A stretch of DNA of 64,000 bases, taken from positions 1 through 64,000 of the forward strand of contig NZ_JBHUHP010000008.1 of assembly GCF_042682525.1 (NCBI RefSeq). The letters are read 5' to 3'. The translations under genes were made by a program, and so were the position numbers. Source of the DNA: Blastococcus_B deserti. GTDB taxonomy: Bacteria; Actinomycetota; Actinomycetes; Mycobacteriales; Geodermatophilaceae. Shown one piece after another: positions 52,847 to 62,574 of the stretch (position 1 is its first letter; each line of letters begins with the position of its first letter). The notes below the pieces were generated by a model. The model worked only from the letters and a program-made list of their open reading frames with translations. It did not search any database and had not been told where the DNA came from.

Positions 52847-52954
52847 AGGGCAGCCGGTGGTTCAGCCTTCCCGGCAGATGCACCCGTGACGAAGGCGCCC
52901 TGGGCGAGCGCGTGACCGTGACAGCATGGCGCTCGTCGACGACGGGAGACCCGC

Positions 52955-54370
52955 ATGCACCGCTCGGACTGGGAAGGTGTCCTGGGCGTCGTCGCTCCCG
53001 CGGCGCTGGAGTACCTGGACTCGCTGCCGACCCGGCGGGTCCACCCCCGAGCAGACCATCCGGAGGTCAAGGCGGCACTGGACCATCCGCTCACGGACGA
53101 CGGCCTCGACCCCGTGCAGGTGGTGTCCGAGCTCGCGCGTGACCTCACGCCCTACGTCACCGCCCATGCCAGCGGGCGGTTCTTCGGGTTCGTCATCGGG
53201 GGCCTGCACCCGGCATCGTGGGGCGCCGAACTCCTGGTCTCCACGTGGGACCAGAACGCGGGGCTGTTCCCCCCCACGCCGGGCGTCGCCGTCGCGGAGG
53301 AGCTGGCGGCGCAGTGGCTGATCGACCTGCTGCACCTTCCGGCGGAGAGCTCGGTCGGCTTCGTCACGGGCGGGCAGATGGCAAACTTCACCTGCCTGGC
53401 GGCAGCCCGCGACGAAGTGCTCCGCCAGACCGGGTGGGACGTCGAGGCCGACGGTCTGATCGGTTCGCCGGGGGTCACGGTCGTCCTCAAGGAGGGCGTG
53501 CACTCCACCGTGGTGCGGGCTCTGCGCTTCCTCGGGCTCGGCGAGCGGTCGGCTGTTCTGGTGCCCTGCGACGACCAGGACAGGGTCCTCCCCCAGGCGC
53601 TCGAGCGCACGCTGCAGTCGGTGTCGGGGCCCACGATCATCGCGGTGGAGTGCGGGAACGTGAACACCGGCGCGTTCGACGATTTCGACGCGGTCGCCGA
53701 TCTGGCAGACCGCCACCGAGCGGCGGGCAATCCGACGTGGGTGCATGTCGATGGAGCGGTGATGCTGCTCGCGGCCGCGGCGCCCAGCATGTCCCGGCAC
53801 GTGAGAGGTCTCGACCGGATGGACTCCTGGTCCACGGACGGCCACAAGCTGCTCAACGTCGCCTACGACTGCGGGGTGGCGATCTGCCGGAATCCCGCTG
53901 CGCACAGGGCGGCGATGAGCGTGCAGGCCAGCTACCTCGAGCAGGGCACCGGCGCCCGCGACCCGATGGACTGGAACCCCGAGTTCTCCCGCCGCGCCCG
54001 CGCTGTCGGCGTCTACGCCACCCTGCGTTCTCTCGGGCGATCGGGGGTTGCCGCACTCGTCGACCGCACCGTCTCCCTCGCTCAGCGGTTCGCACAGGCC
54101 CTGGAGGTGAGCGACCGTGCGCAGATCGTCAACGAGGTCGTGTCGAACCAGGTGCTCGTTCGCTGGCTGGCCCCGGACGGCGATCACGGGCGGCGAGCCG
54201 ACGCCGTGATGGCGGGCGTCCGTGCCGAGGGACTCGCCTTCTTCAGCGGGACCACCTACCGCGGCGAACGTCTCATGCGCATCTCCGTGTCGGATTGGGC
54301 CACGGACACCGACGATGTCGACCGCGTCGCCGAGGCGCTGCTCCGACATGCTGAGCAGGAGGACATCTGA
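52955..54370 (+). CDS. PLP-dependent decarboxylase/aminotransferase-like (group II)
   Basis: 471 residues from ATG 52955. Key motifs: GFVTGGQMANFTCLAAARDEVL (phosphate cup), WVHVDGAVMLLAAAAP (Asp stacking on the pyridine) and SWSTDGHKLLNVAYDCGVAI with the PLP-binding Lys (about 297). Member of the glutamate/aromatic L-amino-acid decarboxylase family. Substrate may be an aromatic amino acid or a related compound. Upstream is the acyl-CoA dehydrogenase remnant. Confidence 0.9.
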   Translation: MHRSDWEGVLGVVAPAALEYLDSLPTRRVHPRADHPEVKAALDHPLTDDGLDPVQVVSELARDLTPYVTAHASGRFFGFVIGGLHPASWGAELLVSTWDQNAGLFPPTPGVAVAEELAAQWLIDLLHLPAESSVGFVTGGQMANFTCLAAARDEVLRQTGWDVEADGLIGSPGVTVVLKEGVHSTVVRALRFLGLGERSAVLVPCDDQDRVLPQALERTLQSVSGPTIIAVECGNVNTGAFDDFDAVADLADRHRAAGNPTWVHVDGAVMLLAAAAPSMSRHVRGLDRMDSWSTDGHKLLNVAYDCGVAICRNPAAHRAAMSVQASYLEQGTGARDPMDWNPEFSRRARAVGVYATLRSLGRSGVAALVDRTVSLAQRFAQALEVSDRAQIVNEVVSNQVLVRWLAPDGDHGRRADAVMAGVRAEGLAFFSGTTYRGERLMRISVSDWATDTDDVDRVAEALLRHAEQEDI

Positions 54371-54795
54371 CCGCCTCCTCGGTGCTCGTCCCCCGGCTGA
54401 TGCTGGGTCCTCGCCGCTCGGCTGTGGGCTGAAGTCCGAGTTCGGCTGCCGACCACGTCGTCCGCTGGCAACCGGCCGCGGGCCTCGACCCTCGGTGTCC
54501 GCGCCAGCGCACCCGAGCCTCATGACCGGTGGCCCACCGGCTCTCGAAGGGGAGTACGGCATCGTGCTGCTGGCGCTTCTCGGGATGGTCCTCGGGAGTG
54601 CTGCGCTGCTGCGCGCACGGCACCGTCCTCGCGAGGTGGCCCGTTGACCAGTGCGGGAGCGACTGCCCCGTGAGCCCGTGGGCCGCCTTCCTGCGGGCGC
54701 GGGGGCCGCTGAGCGGTCGGGGCAAGGTGATGAGCGCGGGCGACGCATGCCTCGCCGGCTACGCCACGTCCGCGCTCACCACCCTGAGTCCGGCC
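54371..54795. other. Gap, 425 bp, with a small ORF
   Basis: Contains the possible small membrane ORF at 54522-54647; otherwise no gene, repeat or hairpin noted. Confidence 0.4.
54522..54647 (+). CDS. Possible small membrane protein
   Basis: 41 residues from ATG 54522: MTGGPPALEGEYGIVLLALL and then a single hydrophobic segment ending RARHRPREVAR. No clear ribosome-binding site. The sequence resembles a C-terminal membrane anchor, so it might be the tail of a lost protein rather than a complete gene. Confidence 0.3.
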   Translation: MTGGPPALEGEYGIVLLALLGMVLGSAALLRARHRPREVAR

Positions 54796-56085
54796 TCAGT
54801 CGCCGGTCTCCCTGAACCGGCCCTCGACGGCGTCCGCCACCTCACGGCCGATCCGCAGGCCGTCGTCCATCGCGTCCCGGAAATGGATCCCGAGCCAGAT
54901 GCGGGCGTTGGTGACGTCGTTCAGCCACACCCGCTCCGACGAGTAGTGCCGGGTCGTGACGACCAGCCCGGGCACGGTGGACTCGATGGTCAGGTCCACA
55001 CGTCCGAAGAGTTCCGCCAAGGCGTGGGCCGTACCCGCGCTGACGCAGGCATGGCCACTGGGGTACTCCGGATACGGCGGACTCGGACGGAGCGGCGTCC
55101 AGGCGGGATCGGGCGTGGTGGCGGGGTTGCCGTCGGTGTCGGCCCGCTGGATCGCCGTCTCCGGACGCCAGTAGTCGTGGGTGTACTTCTCGCGCCAACA
55201 GGCGATGAGCGCATCGGCGCCGGCCGCGTTGACCGCCCCGAACATCCGGGCCGTATCCACGATGTCGAGGGCCCTCCGAGTGGCGAGGTCGCGCATCGCG
55301 TCCTGGTACTGACGCACCGGGTTGTCGCTGAAGAACAGCGCCAGGTCGGTCTGGGCAGCGGAGCGGCGGGACCCTGTTGCCGCGCCCATCGTCTGGACCT
55401 CCTCGACGTCCGCGGCGTAGGCGGCGCTCGTCAGCACGTCCGGGCCTTCCCGGCCGAACCGAGCGGCGGACGTGATGACCACCGGCCGGGTGAAGCCCAG
55501 CCACGGGGCGAGGAACTCGCCGCTGGCCGTCGGCACCCACATTCCCGGAGGCGGTGCGGGAGGCCGCGACAACGTGATCGGCGCGTCCCGGCGATCACCG
55601 ACACGCGACGCGATGAGCGCCGCCGCCGCGTCGCGCCCCACGCGTAGTCCCTGTGCCCGTCCGACACTGTTGGGCACGTCGGCGAGCCAGGCGTTGTAGT
55701 CGGAGTCGACTGCCGGCTTGGACGCGGGGAAGTACTGCACCAGGACGTCGTGGGCGGCCGTCGCTGCGGCGACGTCGGACGACGCATGGCCGTGCGGACG
55801 CGGTGGTTGGCGGAGTGTCGGTGCTCCGCCGCCCTCGATCGTCACGACCGCGTTGTAGACGGCGGTGGAGACCAGAGCCAGGTAGAGCTGCGCGACGGGC
55901 GGCGGCTTCTGCCCCTCGACGCTGATCGTCCGGAAGGCGATCGAGTTCCAGGAGAGCACGACCCCGGGGTCCCTGGTGGCCCTGGGAACGGCCGGCTGGG
56001 CCACTCCCACCGACATCGTGCTGAGCAGTAGGGCGGCGACCACGATGAAGCCGCTCCGGCGGAATGCTGTGGGTGTTCGAACCAT
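54796..56085 (-). CDS. Vanadium-haloperoxidase/PAP2-fold secreted protein
   Basis: 429 residues from ATG 56085. Signal peptide: MVRTPTAFRRSGFIVVAALL, with cleavage likely after VGVAQPA. The vanadate/phosphate-binding motifs are in order: EKYTHDYWRPETAI (Lys, Arg), PEYPSGHACVSAGTAHALAELFG (Ser-Gly-His with the catalytic His, about 345) and RIWLGIHFRDAMDDG (Arg, His). The family includes vanadium chloroperoxidases and acid phosphatases; exported vanadium-dependent enzymes in actinobacteria act on halide or phosphate substrates. Which activity this has cannot be told. Divergent from the AAA+ regulator. Confidence 0.85.
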   Translation of the reverse strand: MVRTPTAFRRSGFIVVAALLLSTMSVGVAQPAVPRATRDPGVVLSWNSIAFRTISVEGQKPPPVAQLYLALVSTAVYNAVVTIEGGGAPTLRQPPRPHGHASSDVAAATAAHDVLVQYFPASKPAVDSDYNAWLADVPNSVGRAQGLRVGRDAAAALIASRVGDRRDAPITLSRPPAPPPGMWVPTASGEFLAPWLGFTRPVVITSAARFGREGPDVLTSAAYAADVEEVQTMGAATGSRRSAAQTDLALFFSDNPVRQYQDAMRDLATRRALDIVDTARMFGAVNAAGADALIACWREKYTHDYWRPETAIQRADTDGNPATTPDPAWTPLRPSPPYPEYPSGHACVSAGTAHALAELFGRVDLTIESTVPGLVVTTRHYSSERVWLNDVTNARIWLGIHFRDAMDDGLRIGREVADAVEGRFRETGD

Positions 56086-56285
56086 GGTGTCTCTCCGATC
56101 TCTCCGACGGCCCTCCGCCGAGGGGGCGCGGCTGATGCACCGCGGGGATCCCCCTCCGTGCGTGCGGGCTGTGCCACGTAGGCGCCGGGATCGGGCTGGC
56201 GACCGCTGGAAATCGGCCAGCACTTGCACCGGCTGCCGCGGCGCAGCGACTGTCCGGAACCGGCCGTTGTCGGCAGAATCCGGTA

Positions 56286-59200
56286 GTGCTGTTCGTCGGC
56301 CGGGCTCGGGCCCTGTCCCGGCTGCTCGCGGCGGTCGAGGACGCGGCGGCGGGGTACGCCCAGCTCGTCCTCGTCAGCGGCGAGGCCGGGATGGGCAAGA
56401 CGGCGCTGGTCCGGGTCGCGGCCGCCCGCAGCGGGCTGGTCGTCGGCTGGGGCACCTGCGTCGAGGCGGAGCGAACGCCGGCGTTCTGGCCGTGGAGCTG
56501 CGCGCTGCGCGGGGTGCTCGGCACGCTGAGTCCCGCCGAGTCCGCTGAGCTGACGCGGATCGACACCCCCGAGCTGGCTCGGCTGCTCCCGGAACTCGCC
56601 GACGACGGCGCGGCCACCGACGTCGACGGTCTGCTGGACACCGACGCGGCGAGGTTGCGGCTGTTCGACGGCGTCGCGCGGTTCCTGGAACGGCTGGCCC
56701 GCCGCCGCCCGGTCTTCCTCGTCCTCGATGACCTGCAGTGGGCCGACGGGTCGTCGCTGGAGCTGCTGGAGTACGTCACCCGGTCGGCGCGACCGGTCCC
56801 GCTGGTGATCGTGGGGGCTTACCGGCACGACGAGCTCGCCGCTGATACGGAGCGCGTGCTGGCCACCATCGCCGTCCGGGGCGAGCTGGTGCAGTTGCAC
56901 GGGTTGTCGTCGGACGAGGTGTTCGCCCTGGTGGCAGGCGCCGTGGGTGACGACGCAGCCCTGCGGTGGGCGGTCGAGGTGCACCGGCGCACGGACGGCC
57001 ATCCGTTCCTGGCCCGCCACCTCGCCGAGCTGCTTGCTCACCCTGCCGGGGCGGCGGGATCGGTGCCGGCGGCTGCGCACGACCTCGCCGTCCGTCGCGT
57101 GGAGCGGCTCTCTCCAGGCTGCCGTGAGCTGGTCCAGGCCGCCGCGGTGGCCGGCAACGAGCTGAAGCCCGACGTGCTCGCCGAGGTGTGCGCTGTCGAT
57201 CTTCCTCGGGCGACGGCGCTGATCGCGGAGGGGGTCCGCGCCGGCGTCCTGGTCACGAGCTCGGACGGCGAGCGCACATTCCTGGCGCACGACCTGTTCC
57301 GCGAGGCGCTCTATTCACGGCTGCCCATCCAGCGACGCATGGCTCTGCACCAGGCGATCGCCCGCGCACTCGAGCACCGCCATGAACGCGGCAGCGCCGT
57401 CGAACCGGCCGAGCTGGCCCGGCACTGCGCCGCCGCGGTGCCGTTGGACGGCGCTGACCGGGCGATCCGCTGGGCCAGGTCCGCCGCGGCAGCGGAGCGG
57501 GCCCGGCTGGGCTTCGCCGAGGCGGCCGCACACCTCGCCCGGGCCCGCCGCGCGGTCGAGGACTCCGGGCATGCCGACGTCGGCGGTGCGCTGATCGATC
57601 TGCTCGTCGAAGAGGCGGACGCCCGTGCCCGCAGTGGTGATCCGCCCGCAGCGCACGCCCTGCTGGACGACGCCGCGCGCCGGGCGACCGTCCTTCGCGA
57701 CGCCGAACGGTTGGGGCGGGTCGCCCTGGGCGTGCAGCAGCTCGGCGGCCGGTTCTCCATGCCCCACGACGCCATCGTCGAGCTGCTCGAGGCGGCCCGG
57801 AGAGCGCTGGACGGGACCGGCGCGCTGATGGAGGCGCGGGTCACCGCCAGCCTGGCCCGCGAGCTGACCCACTCCGTCCCACGAGACCGCGACCTGGCGC
57901 GACCGCTGTCGGAGCGGGCCCTCGCCCTCGCCCGCGAGCACGACGACGACGCCACGCTAGCCGCGTGCCTGCTGGCCCGCCACGACGTGCTATGGGTCCC
58001 TGGCCGCGCTCGCGAGCGGATCGAGGTGGCCAGCGAGATCGTCTCGCTGGCGCAGCGGATGGGCGACGAGGAGCGCCAGGCCGAGGGCCTGCTCCTCCTG
58101 GCCACGGCCCAGCTCGAGGACGGCTCCGCGGCGTACCGGGCGACGGTCACCCAGTACCTCGCCCTGGCCGAGGGCTTCGGTCAGCCGCGCCACGACTACA
58201 TGGCGCTGACCCGGCGCGCGGCACTTGCGCTGATCGACGGCCGCCTCGACGAGGCGGAGGACCTGATCGACCGCGCCGGCGAGCTGGGCGAACAGATCTC
58301 GGAGCCGGACACCATCAACGTGCGCACGGGGCAGCGCCTGGCGCTGGCGTGGGCACGGGGCGAGCCGAAGCTGCTCCGCACCGTCGCAGAGGAGGCGATC
58401 CGCTGCTGGGTCGGGGTTCCTCTGCACGCGCACGCCGTCGCCGCCGGGTTGCTTGCCCTGGCCGACGAGCCGGACGACCTCGACGCCGCACGCCGCGCCC
58501 TGGAGACGGTCGTGGCGAACGACAGCTGGCGCGCGGACCGGTCCTACCTGTGGTCGTTGTTCATGGGCGGGATGGCAACCGCCGCGGTCCGCCTCGGGGA
58601 CCGCGCGTTGTGCGGGCAACTGCTCGACGACCTGCGACCGTTCACCGGCACCGGGGGCATCGGCGGTTCGCTGGTCTGCTACATGGGCAGCAATGCGCTC
58701 TGGGCCGGCATCGTGGCCGATGCGCTGGGACGGACCGAGGAAGCCCTCCGCTGGCTGGAGGAATCCCTCGTCGTGCACCGCCGGGTCGGCGCCGCAGTCT
58801 GGGAGGCGGAGAGCCATCTCCAGCTCGCCGCGATCGGGGCCCCCGGCGACCACGCCGAGCGCGCCGCCCGGCTGGCTGGTGAGCTCGGGCTCAAGCGGGT
58901 TCTCGCCCATCCGTGGGCCGGGGTCGATGCGGTGTCATCGACCGTGGCAGACGGTCCGGTCGCCGAGCTGTGCCGGGACGGCGAGATGTGGCGGGTCCGC
59001 TTCGGCTCGGTGTCGGCCCACCTCCGCGACTCCAAGGGGCTGGCCGACCTGCACACCCTGCTCACGCGACCCGGGACCGACGTCCACGTCCTCGAACTGG
59101 CCGGCGCAGGCCACGTCGAACGGGACACCGGGACGCTGCTGGACGGCGCCGCGCGAACCGCCTTTCGCCGCCGCCTGGATGAGCTGGAGTCCGACCTGGC

Positions 59201-59489
59201 CGCCGCGCGGGACGACGGCGACCTGGGACGGGTCCAACGGCTCGACCAGGAACGGGCCGCGCTCATCGCCGAGCTGCGCCGGGCGGCCGGCCTGGCGGGG
59301 CGCGCGCGGTCGCTCGGCTCCAGCACCACGGAACGGGCCCGCAAGACGGTGACGTCCCGGCTGCGGGAGGCGATCCACCGGATCGACACGGTGCTCCCCG
59401 AGCTCGGAACACACTTGGATCGCTCCGTCATCACGGGCACCACGTGCCGGTACGAACCGACGCCCGGGATCACCTGGAAGCTCTGGTAG
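56286..59489 (+). CDS. Large AAA+ ATPase regulator (MalT/LAL-like, without LuxR HTH)
   Basis: 1067 residues from GTG 56286. Walker A is VLVSGEAGMGKTALV (about 35-46), Walker B VFLVLDDLQWAD (about 147-158) with a following sensor-like region. A TPR-like helical array spans about 330-870. The C-terminal segment (about 890-1067) has EMWRVRFGSVSAHLRDSKGLADLHTLLTRPGTDVHVLELAG and a terminal helical domain (RKTVTSRLREAIHRIDTVLPELGTHL). LAL-family regulators usually end in a LuxR helix-turn-helix; none is visible, so this is a non-DNA-binding or indirectly acting STAND ATPase. Signal unknown. Confidence 0.85.
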   Translation: MLFVGRARALSRLLAAVEDAAAGYAQLVLVSGEAGMGKTALVRVAAARSGLVVGWGTCVEAERTPAFWPWSCALRGVLGTLSPAESAELTRIDTPELARLLPELADDGAATDVDGLLDTDAARLRLFDGVARFLERLARRRPVFLVLDDLQWADGSSLELLEYVTRSARPVPLVIVGAYRHDELAADTERVLATIAVRGELVQLHGLSSDEVFALVAGAVGDDAALRWAVEVHRRTDGHPFLARHLAELLAHPAGAAGSVPAAAHDLAVRRVERLSPGCRELVQAAAVAGNELKPDVLAEVCAVDLPRATALIAEGVRAGVLVTSSDGERTFLAHDLFREALYSRLPIQRRMALHQAIARALEHRHERGSAVEPAELARHCAAAVPLDGADRAIRWARSAAAAERARLGFAEAAAHLARARRAVEDSGHADVGGALIDLLVEEADARARSGDPPAAHALLDDAARRATVLRDAERLGRVALGVQQLGGRFSMPHDAIVELLEAARRALDGTGALMEARVTASLARELTHSVPRDRDLARPLSERALALAREHDDDATLAACLLARHDVLWVPGRARERIEVASEIVSLAQRMGDEERQAEGLLLLATAQLEDGSAAYRATVTQYLALAEGFGQPRHDYMALTRRAALALIDGRLDEAEDLIDRAGELGEQISEPDTINVRTGQRLALAWARGEPKLLRTVAEEAIRCWVGVPLHAHAVAAGLLALADEPDDLDAARRALETVVANDSWRADRSYLWSLFMGGMATAAVRLGDRALCGQLLDDLRPFTGTGGIGGSLVCYMGSNALWAGIVADALGRTEEALRWLEESLVVHRRVGAAVWEAESHLQLAAIGAPGDHAERAARLAGELGLKRVLAHPWAGVDAVSSTVADGPVAELCRDGEMWRVRFGSVSAHLRDSKGLADLHTLLTRPGTDVHVLELAGAGHVERDTGTLLDGAARTAFRRRLDELESDLAAARDDGDLGRVQRLDQERAALIAELRRAAGLAGRARSLGSSTTERARKTVTSRLREAIHRIDTVLPELGTHLDRSVITGTTCRYEPTPGITWKLW

Positions 59490-59508
59490 AGGTCCTCGGC
59501 CGCCGGCC

Positions 59509-59713
59509 TCACGTGCGCACGCTGGTCATCGCCCCGTCCACGCGGAGGAACGTGCCCGTCCTCGAGGCGGCCAGCGGGCAGGCGAGCGGCTGAGACACCG
59601 ACGCGCGACCGCGTACACAGGTTGCGCGCGCTGGCGAAGCGGTCGAGCGCTTCGGTGGCAACGACCTCCTGGAGACCGCGATCGACCAGGTCAGCCCCGA
59701 GCCGGGCAAGCAC
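59509..59713 (-). pseudogene. SDR C-terminal remnant
   Basis: On the minus strand EVVATEALDRFASARNL is followed, in a second frame, by PLACPLAASRTGTFLRVDGA and MTSVRT, the usual end of a classical SDR (ASPLASFVTGTxLRVDGG). The shift lies between about 59595 and 59620. The Rossmann half is missing, replaced upstream by the GAF gene. Confidence 0.65.
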
Positions 59714-60337
59714 TCACAGGAGATCCGCGGGTTCCGAGTTCTCGAGCTGGGGCACGAGAACGGCAGCCAGCTGCTCGACCAGGGCGTCGACCTGCCCCGT
59801 TGGACCGATCGAGCTCGTGGTCAGGAACTCCAGGACCACGGTCACCTCGGAGCTGACCTCTACCGGGTAGCCACAGGCCGCCCTCAATCCTGACGCGATG
59901 GCGGCGCGGGCCCGCGGTAGGTGGACGTTGTCGGACAGCGGCTCGATGACAACCGGTGCACGCCTGCAGATCACCTGGCCAGGCAGACCCTGCCCAGGTA
60001 CCAGGGGCGACAACCCGGTGGCGTGGACGAACGGGGCGAACCGGCCCGTGGGCGGCGCCAAGGACCAGATGCGGCTCGGCAGGATCTGGCTCGTGCCGGT
60101 GCAGCTGACGTACACGTGGCCCACCTCGAAGCCGGCCGCCCGGCGGATGTGATCCACGGCGGCGGCGAGCCCGGCGTATCCGCTGCGTCGTCCACGGGAC
60201 GCGGCAGCCACCGACGCGACACCCTCGGCAACGGTGCTGGGTGGGATGGAACGCGGCGGCAGAGCCACCTCCCCCGCGAGGTCGGCAACGCCGACGCCAG
60301 GCTGTGCACCACCGGACCGGACGAATCGTGGACGCAC
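59714..60337 (-). CDS. GAF-domain protein
   Basis: 207 residues from GTG 60337 (GGGAGG 6 nt upstream). A GAF-like fold spans about 55-200: AAAVDHIRRAAGFEVGHVYV, WSLAPPTGRFAPFVHAT, then PGQGLPGQVICRRAPVVI and AIASGLRAACGYPVEVSSEVTVVLEFLTTSS. It has no output domain, so it may be a small stand-alone sensor or a signalling fragment. Ligand unknown. Confidence 0.75.
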   Translation of the reverse strand: MRPRFVRSGGAQPGVGVADLAGEVALPPRSIPPSTVAEGVASVAAASRGRRSGYAGLAAAVDHIRRAAGFEVGHVYVSCTGTSQILPSRIWSLAPPTGRFAPFVHATGLSPLVPGQGLPGQVICRRAPVVIEPLSDNVHLPRARAAIASGLRAACGYPVEVSSEVTVVLEFLTTSSIGPTGQVDALVEQLAAVLVPQLENSEPADLL

Positions 60338-60828
60338 GGTGCGCCTCCCCCAAGGACGTGGAAGAACAACCTATGCGGGGATGGACGGGAGGATGCAGTG
60401 CCGGAAGTCCCCCCGCGGGCGTTGATCGACGATCTGGACAAGGGTGGAGTCCCCCGCCTGGCGATCCTCCCCACGTCCGAGACCAGACCATCGCCGAGCG
60501 TGGGTCGACCACGGCGCCGCAACCGGTGAACTTCCACGGCCGGGTGGCCACGGCGGTTCATGTCGTCGATGACTACGTGGACGGCCCCTTGTGGCTCGAG
60601 CGTCCACGGGACCCGTGCCGCCCCGCATCCGCCGACACCTCACTGGGACGGCGTCCCGGCGACGGCGCGCCCGATCGGCGGCCGGGCGGACCCTCACGTC
60701 CGCGAGGGCTCCGTGCAGGGTTGCGCATCCGCCCGATCTGACGAAGCCGATGCGGTAAGCCGACAGCAAGGCCCCGGCAAGGGGTGCCGAGCACCGTCCT
60801 CCCATCGACCCGATGGATGGAGGACCCG
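60338..60828. other. Gap, 491 bp: promoter region of the phosphotransferase operon
   Basis: Separates the divergent GAF gene and phosphotransferase operon. Holds GCAAGGCCCC at 60766-60775, followed by GGCAAGGGG; this resembles one half of the palindromic rifamycin-associated element as I recall it, but the other half is not convincing. No gene seen. Confidence 0.4.
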
Positions 60829-62574
60829 ATGACCACCACCCACCCCACCAGCGCACCGACCCTGCAGCCGGCCCGGCCGGAGACCACCCGCGCCGTCCAG
60901 CCTCCCGACCCCCCGGGGCCGGGAAGCTGGGTCCTCGACCCGTCGCACGTCCCGACGCCGATCTCGGGCTTCTTCGCCGACGCCATGCCCGAGGGGTACG
61001 TCCGAGGCTGGCGGGAGTGCCTTCCTCGCTACGGGACGCTGCTGGAGGAGGTCACCCCGTTCTTCGTCGACGGGTTCGTCTATCTGCAGAACCGTCCCGT
61101 CGGCGCACCGCCCGACGCGGCCGGCCCTCCTCCGCGCGAGGTGTGGGACGCCGTCGTGTCGCAGCTGCCGGTCGTGCAGGAGCGGTTCGCCGCCGCCGAG
61201 CGGGCCCTGACCGGCAGGATCTGGCGGGCGGACCTGGCGCGCTGGGACAGCGAGATCAAGCCCGCCCGCCTCGCTCGTCAGCGGGCGCTACGGGCCGTCG
61301 ATCCGCGGACGCTGGACGACGACGCCCTGGCCCGCCACATCGACGCCTGCCGGACGGCGCTCGTCGAGGGGGTCTACCAGCACCACCGCCACAACATGGC
61401 GGCGATCCTGCCGGTCGCCCTGTTCCTGCTGACCGCGTCCGGGACGACCGGGCGCAGCACGGGTGAGCTGCTGGAGCTGTTCCGGGGCAGCAGCCCGGTC
61501 AGCCAGGGATTCCCCGACGAGCGGGAGCAGCTGCGGGCCGCGCTGGCGGCCGACCCCTCCGCGTCCGCGGCCGTGCGGGACGACGGGGCCGACCCCGCAG
61601 CGGTGCTCGACCGGCTCCGCGCCGCCCCCGGCCCGGTGGGCCGGGCCGCGAGCCAGTACCTCGACCTCGTGCTGGAGACCAACGTCGACAGCGAGGACTC
61701 GGTCGGCGCCCCGGGCGGCAGCGAGGCTCCGGAGCTGGTGCTGGCCGCGATCCGCGCCGCCGTCGAGGGACGGCGCGCACCGGCCCTGGACACGGCCGGG
61801 CGCGAGGCGGAGATCCGCGCGTCCGTGCCGCCGGAGCACCGCGCCGCGTTCGACGAGGCGCTGGCGGAGGCGCGGCTGGTGTACCGGCTGCGCGACGAGC
61901 GCGCCGTCTACGGCGACAAGCTCGTCGGGCCGATCGCCCGGCGCGCCCTCCTCGAGGCCGGACGGCGGCTGGTGGCACGGGGCCGCGTGGCCGAACCCGA
62001 GAACGCCGTGGACGCCACCGCCGCGGAGATCGGGATGCTGCTGCTCGACGGCGCCGGCCCGAGCGCCCGGGAGCTGGCCGCCCGCACGGACTGGCGGCGT
62101 ACCGCCACCTACCGCCAGATGCCGCCCTTCCTCGGGCCTCCGCCGGCCCCGCCGGTCCCCGCCGAGTGGCTGCCGCCCGCGGCCGCCACCGTGCACGCCG
62201 CCATGGGGCTGGCGGTGAACGCCATCCTCGAGCAGCCGGAGGCCCGGACGACGGCCACCAGCGTGCAGGGTCTGCCGGTCAGCCGTGGGACCTACGAAGG
62301 GCGCGCCGTCGTCGTGCACGACGCCGACGACCTGCGCCGGGTGCAGCCGGGGGACGTGCTCGTGGCGACCCACACCGGCCCGGCGTTCAACCTCGTCCTC
62401 CCGCTGGTCGGGGCGATCGTGACCGACCGGGGCGGCCTCCTCTCGCACGCCGCCATCGTGGCCCGCGAGTTCGGCGTGCCGGCCGTCGTCGGTTGCAGCG
62501 ACGCGACGCAGGTCATCCGGGACGGGGACCGGGTGCGCGTGGACGGTGAGACCGGTGTGGTCTCCGTCCGCTGA
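60829..62574 (+). CDS. Phosphotransferase subunit A: substrate domain plus phosphohistidine swivel
   Basis: 581 residues from ATG 60829 (GGAGG 5 nt upstream). The first 470 residues are mostly helical and resemble the antibiotic-binding middle domain of rifampin phosphotransferase-like enzymes (SWVLDPSHVPTPISGFFADAMPEGY; VYQHHRHNMAAILPVALFLL). The C-terminal 100 residues are the PEP-utiliser mobile domain with the phospho-His loop DRGGLLSHAAIVAREFGVPAVVG (His about 540). No ATP-grasp domain is attached; it is encoded by the next gene, which overlaps by 29 bp. Fused enzymes phosphorylate a drug hydroxyl with ATP through a phosphohistidine. Here the two halves are separate proteins in swapped order. 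Confidence 0.8.
   Translation: MTTTHPTSAPTLQPARPETTRAVQPPDPPGPGSWVLDPSHVPTPISGFFADAMPEGYVRGWRECLPRYGTLLEEVTPFFVDGFVYLQNRPVGAPPDAAGPPPREVWDAVVSQLPVVQERFAAAERALTGRIWRADLARWDSEIKPARLARQRALRAVDPRTLDDDALARHIDACRTALVEGVYQHHRHNMAAILPVALFLLTASGTTGRSTGELLELFRGSSPVSQGFPDEREQLRAALAADPSASAAVRDDGADPAAVLDRLRAAPGPVGRAASQYLDLVLETNVDSEDSVGAPGGSEAPELVLAAIRAAVEGRRAPALDTAGREAEIRASVPPEHRAAFDEALAEARLVYRLRDERAVYGDKLVGPIARRALLEAGRRLVARGRVAEPENAVDATAAEIGMLLLDGAGPSARELAARTDWRRTATYRQMPPFLGPPPAPPVPAEWLPPAAATVHAAMGLAVNAILEQPEARTTATSVQGLPVSRGTYEGRAVVVHDADDLRRVQPGDVLVATHTGPAFNLVLPLVGAIVTDRGGLLSHAAIVAREFGVPAVVGCSDATQVIRDGDRVRVDGETGVVSVR

Noticed and set aside
60766..60784. Rifamycin-associated element upstream of the split phosphotransferase
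   Set aside because: Only GCAAGGCCCC and GGCAAGGGG are seen; a convincing palindromic partner is missing and I could not verify the consensus.
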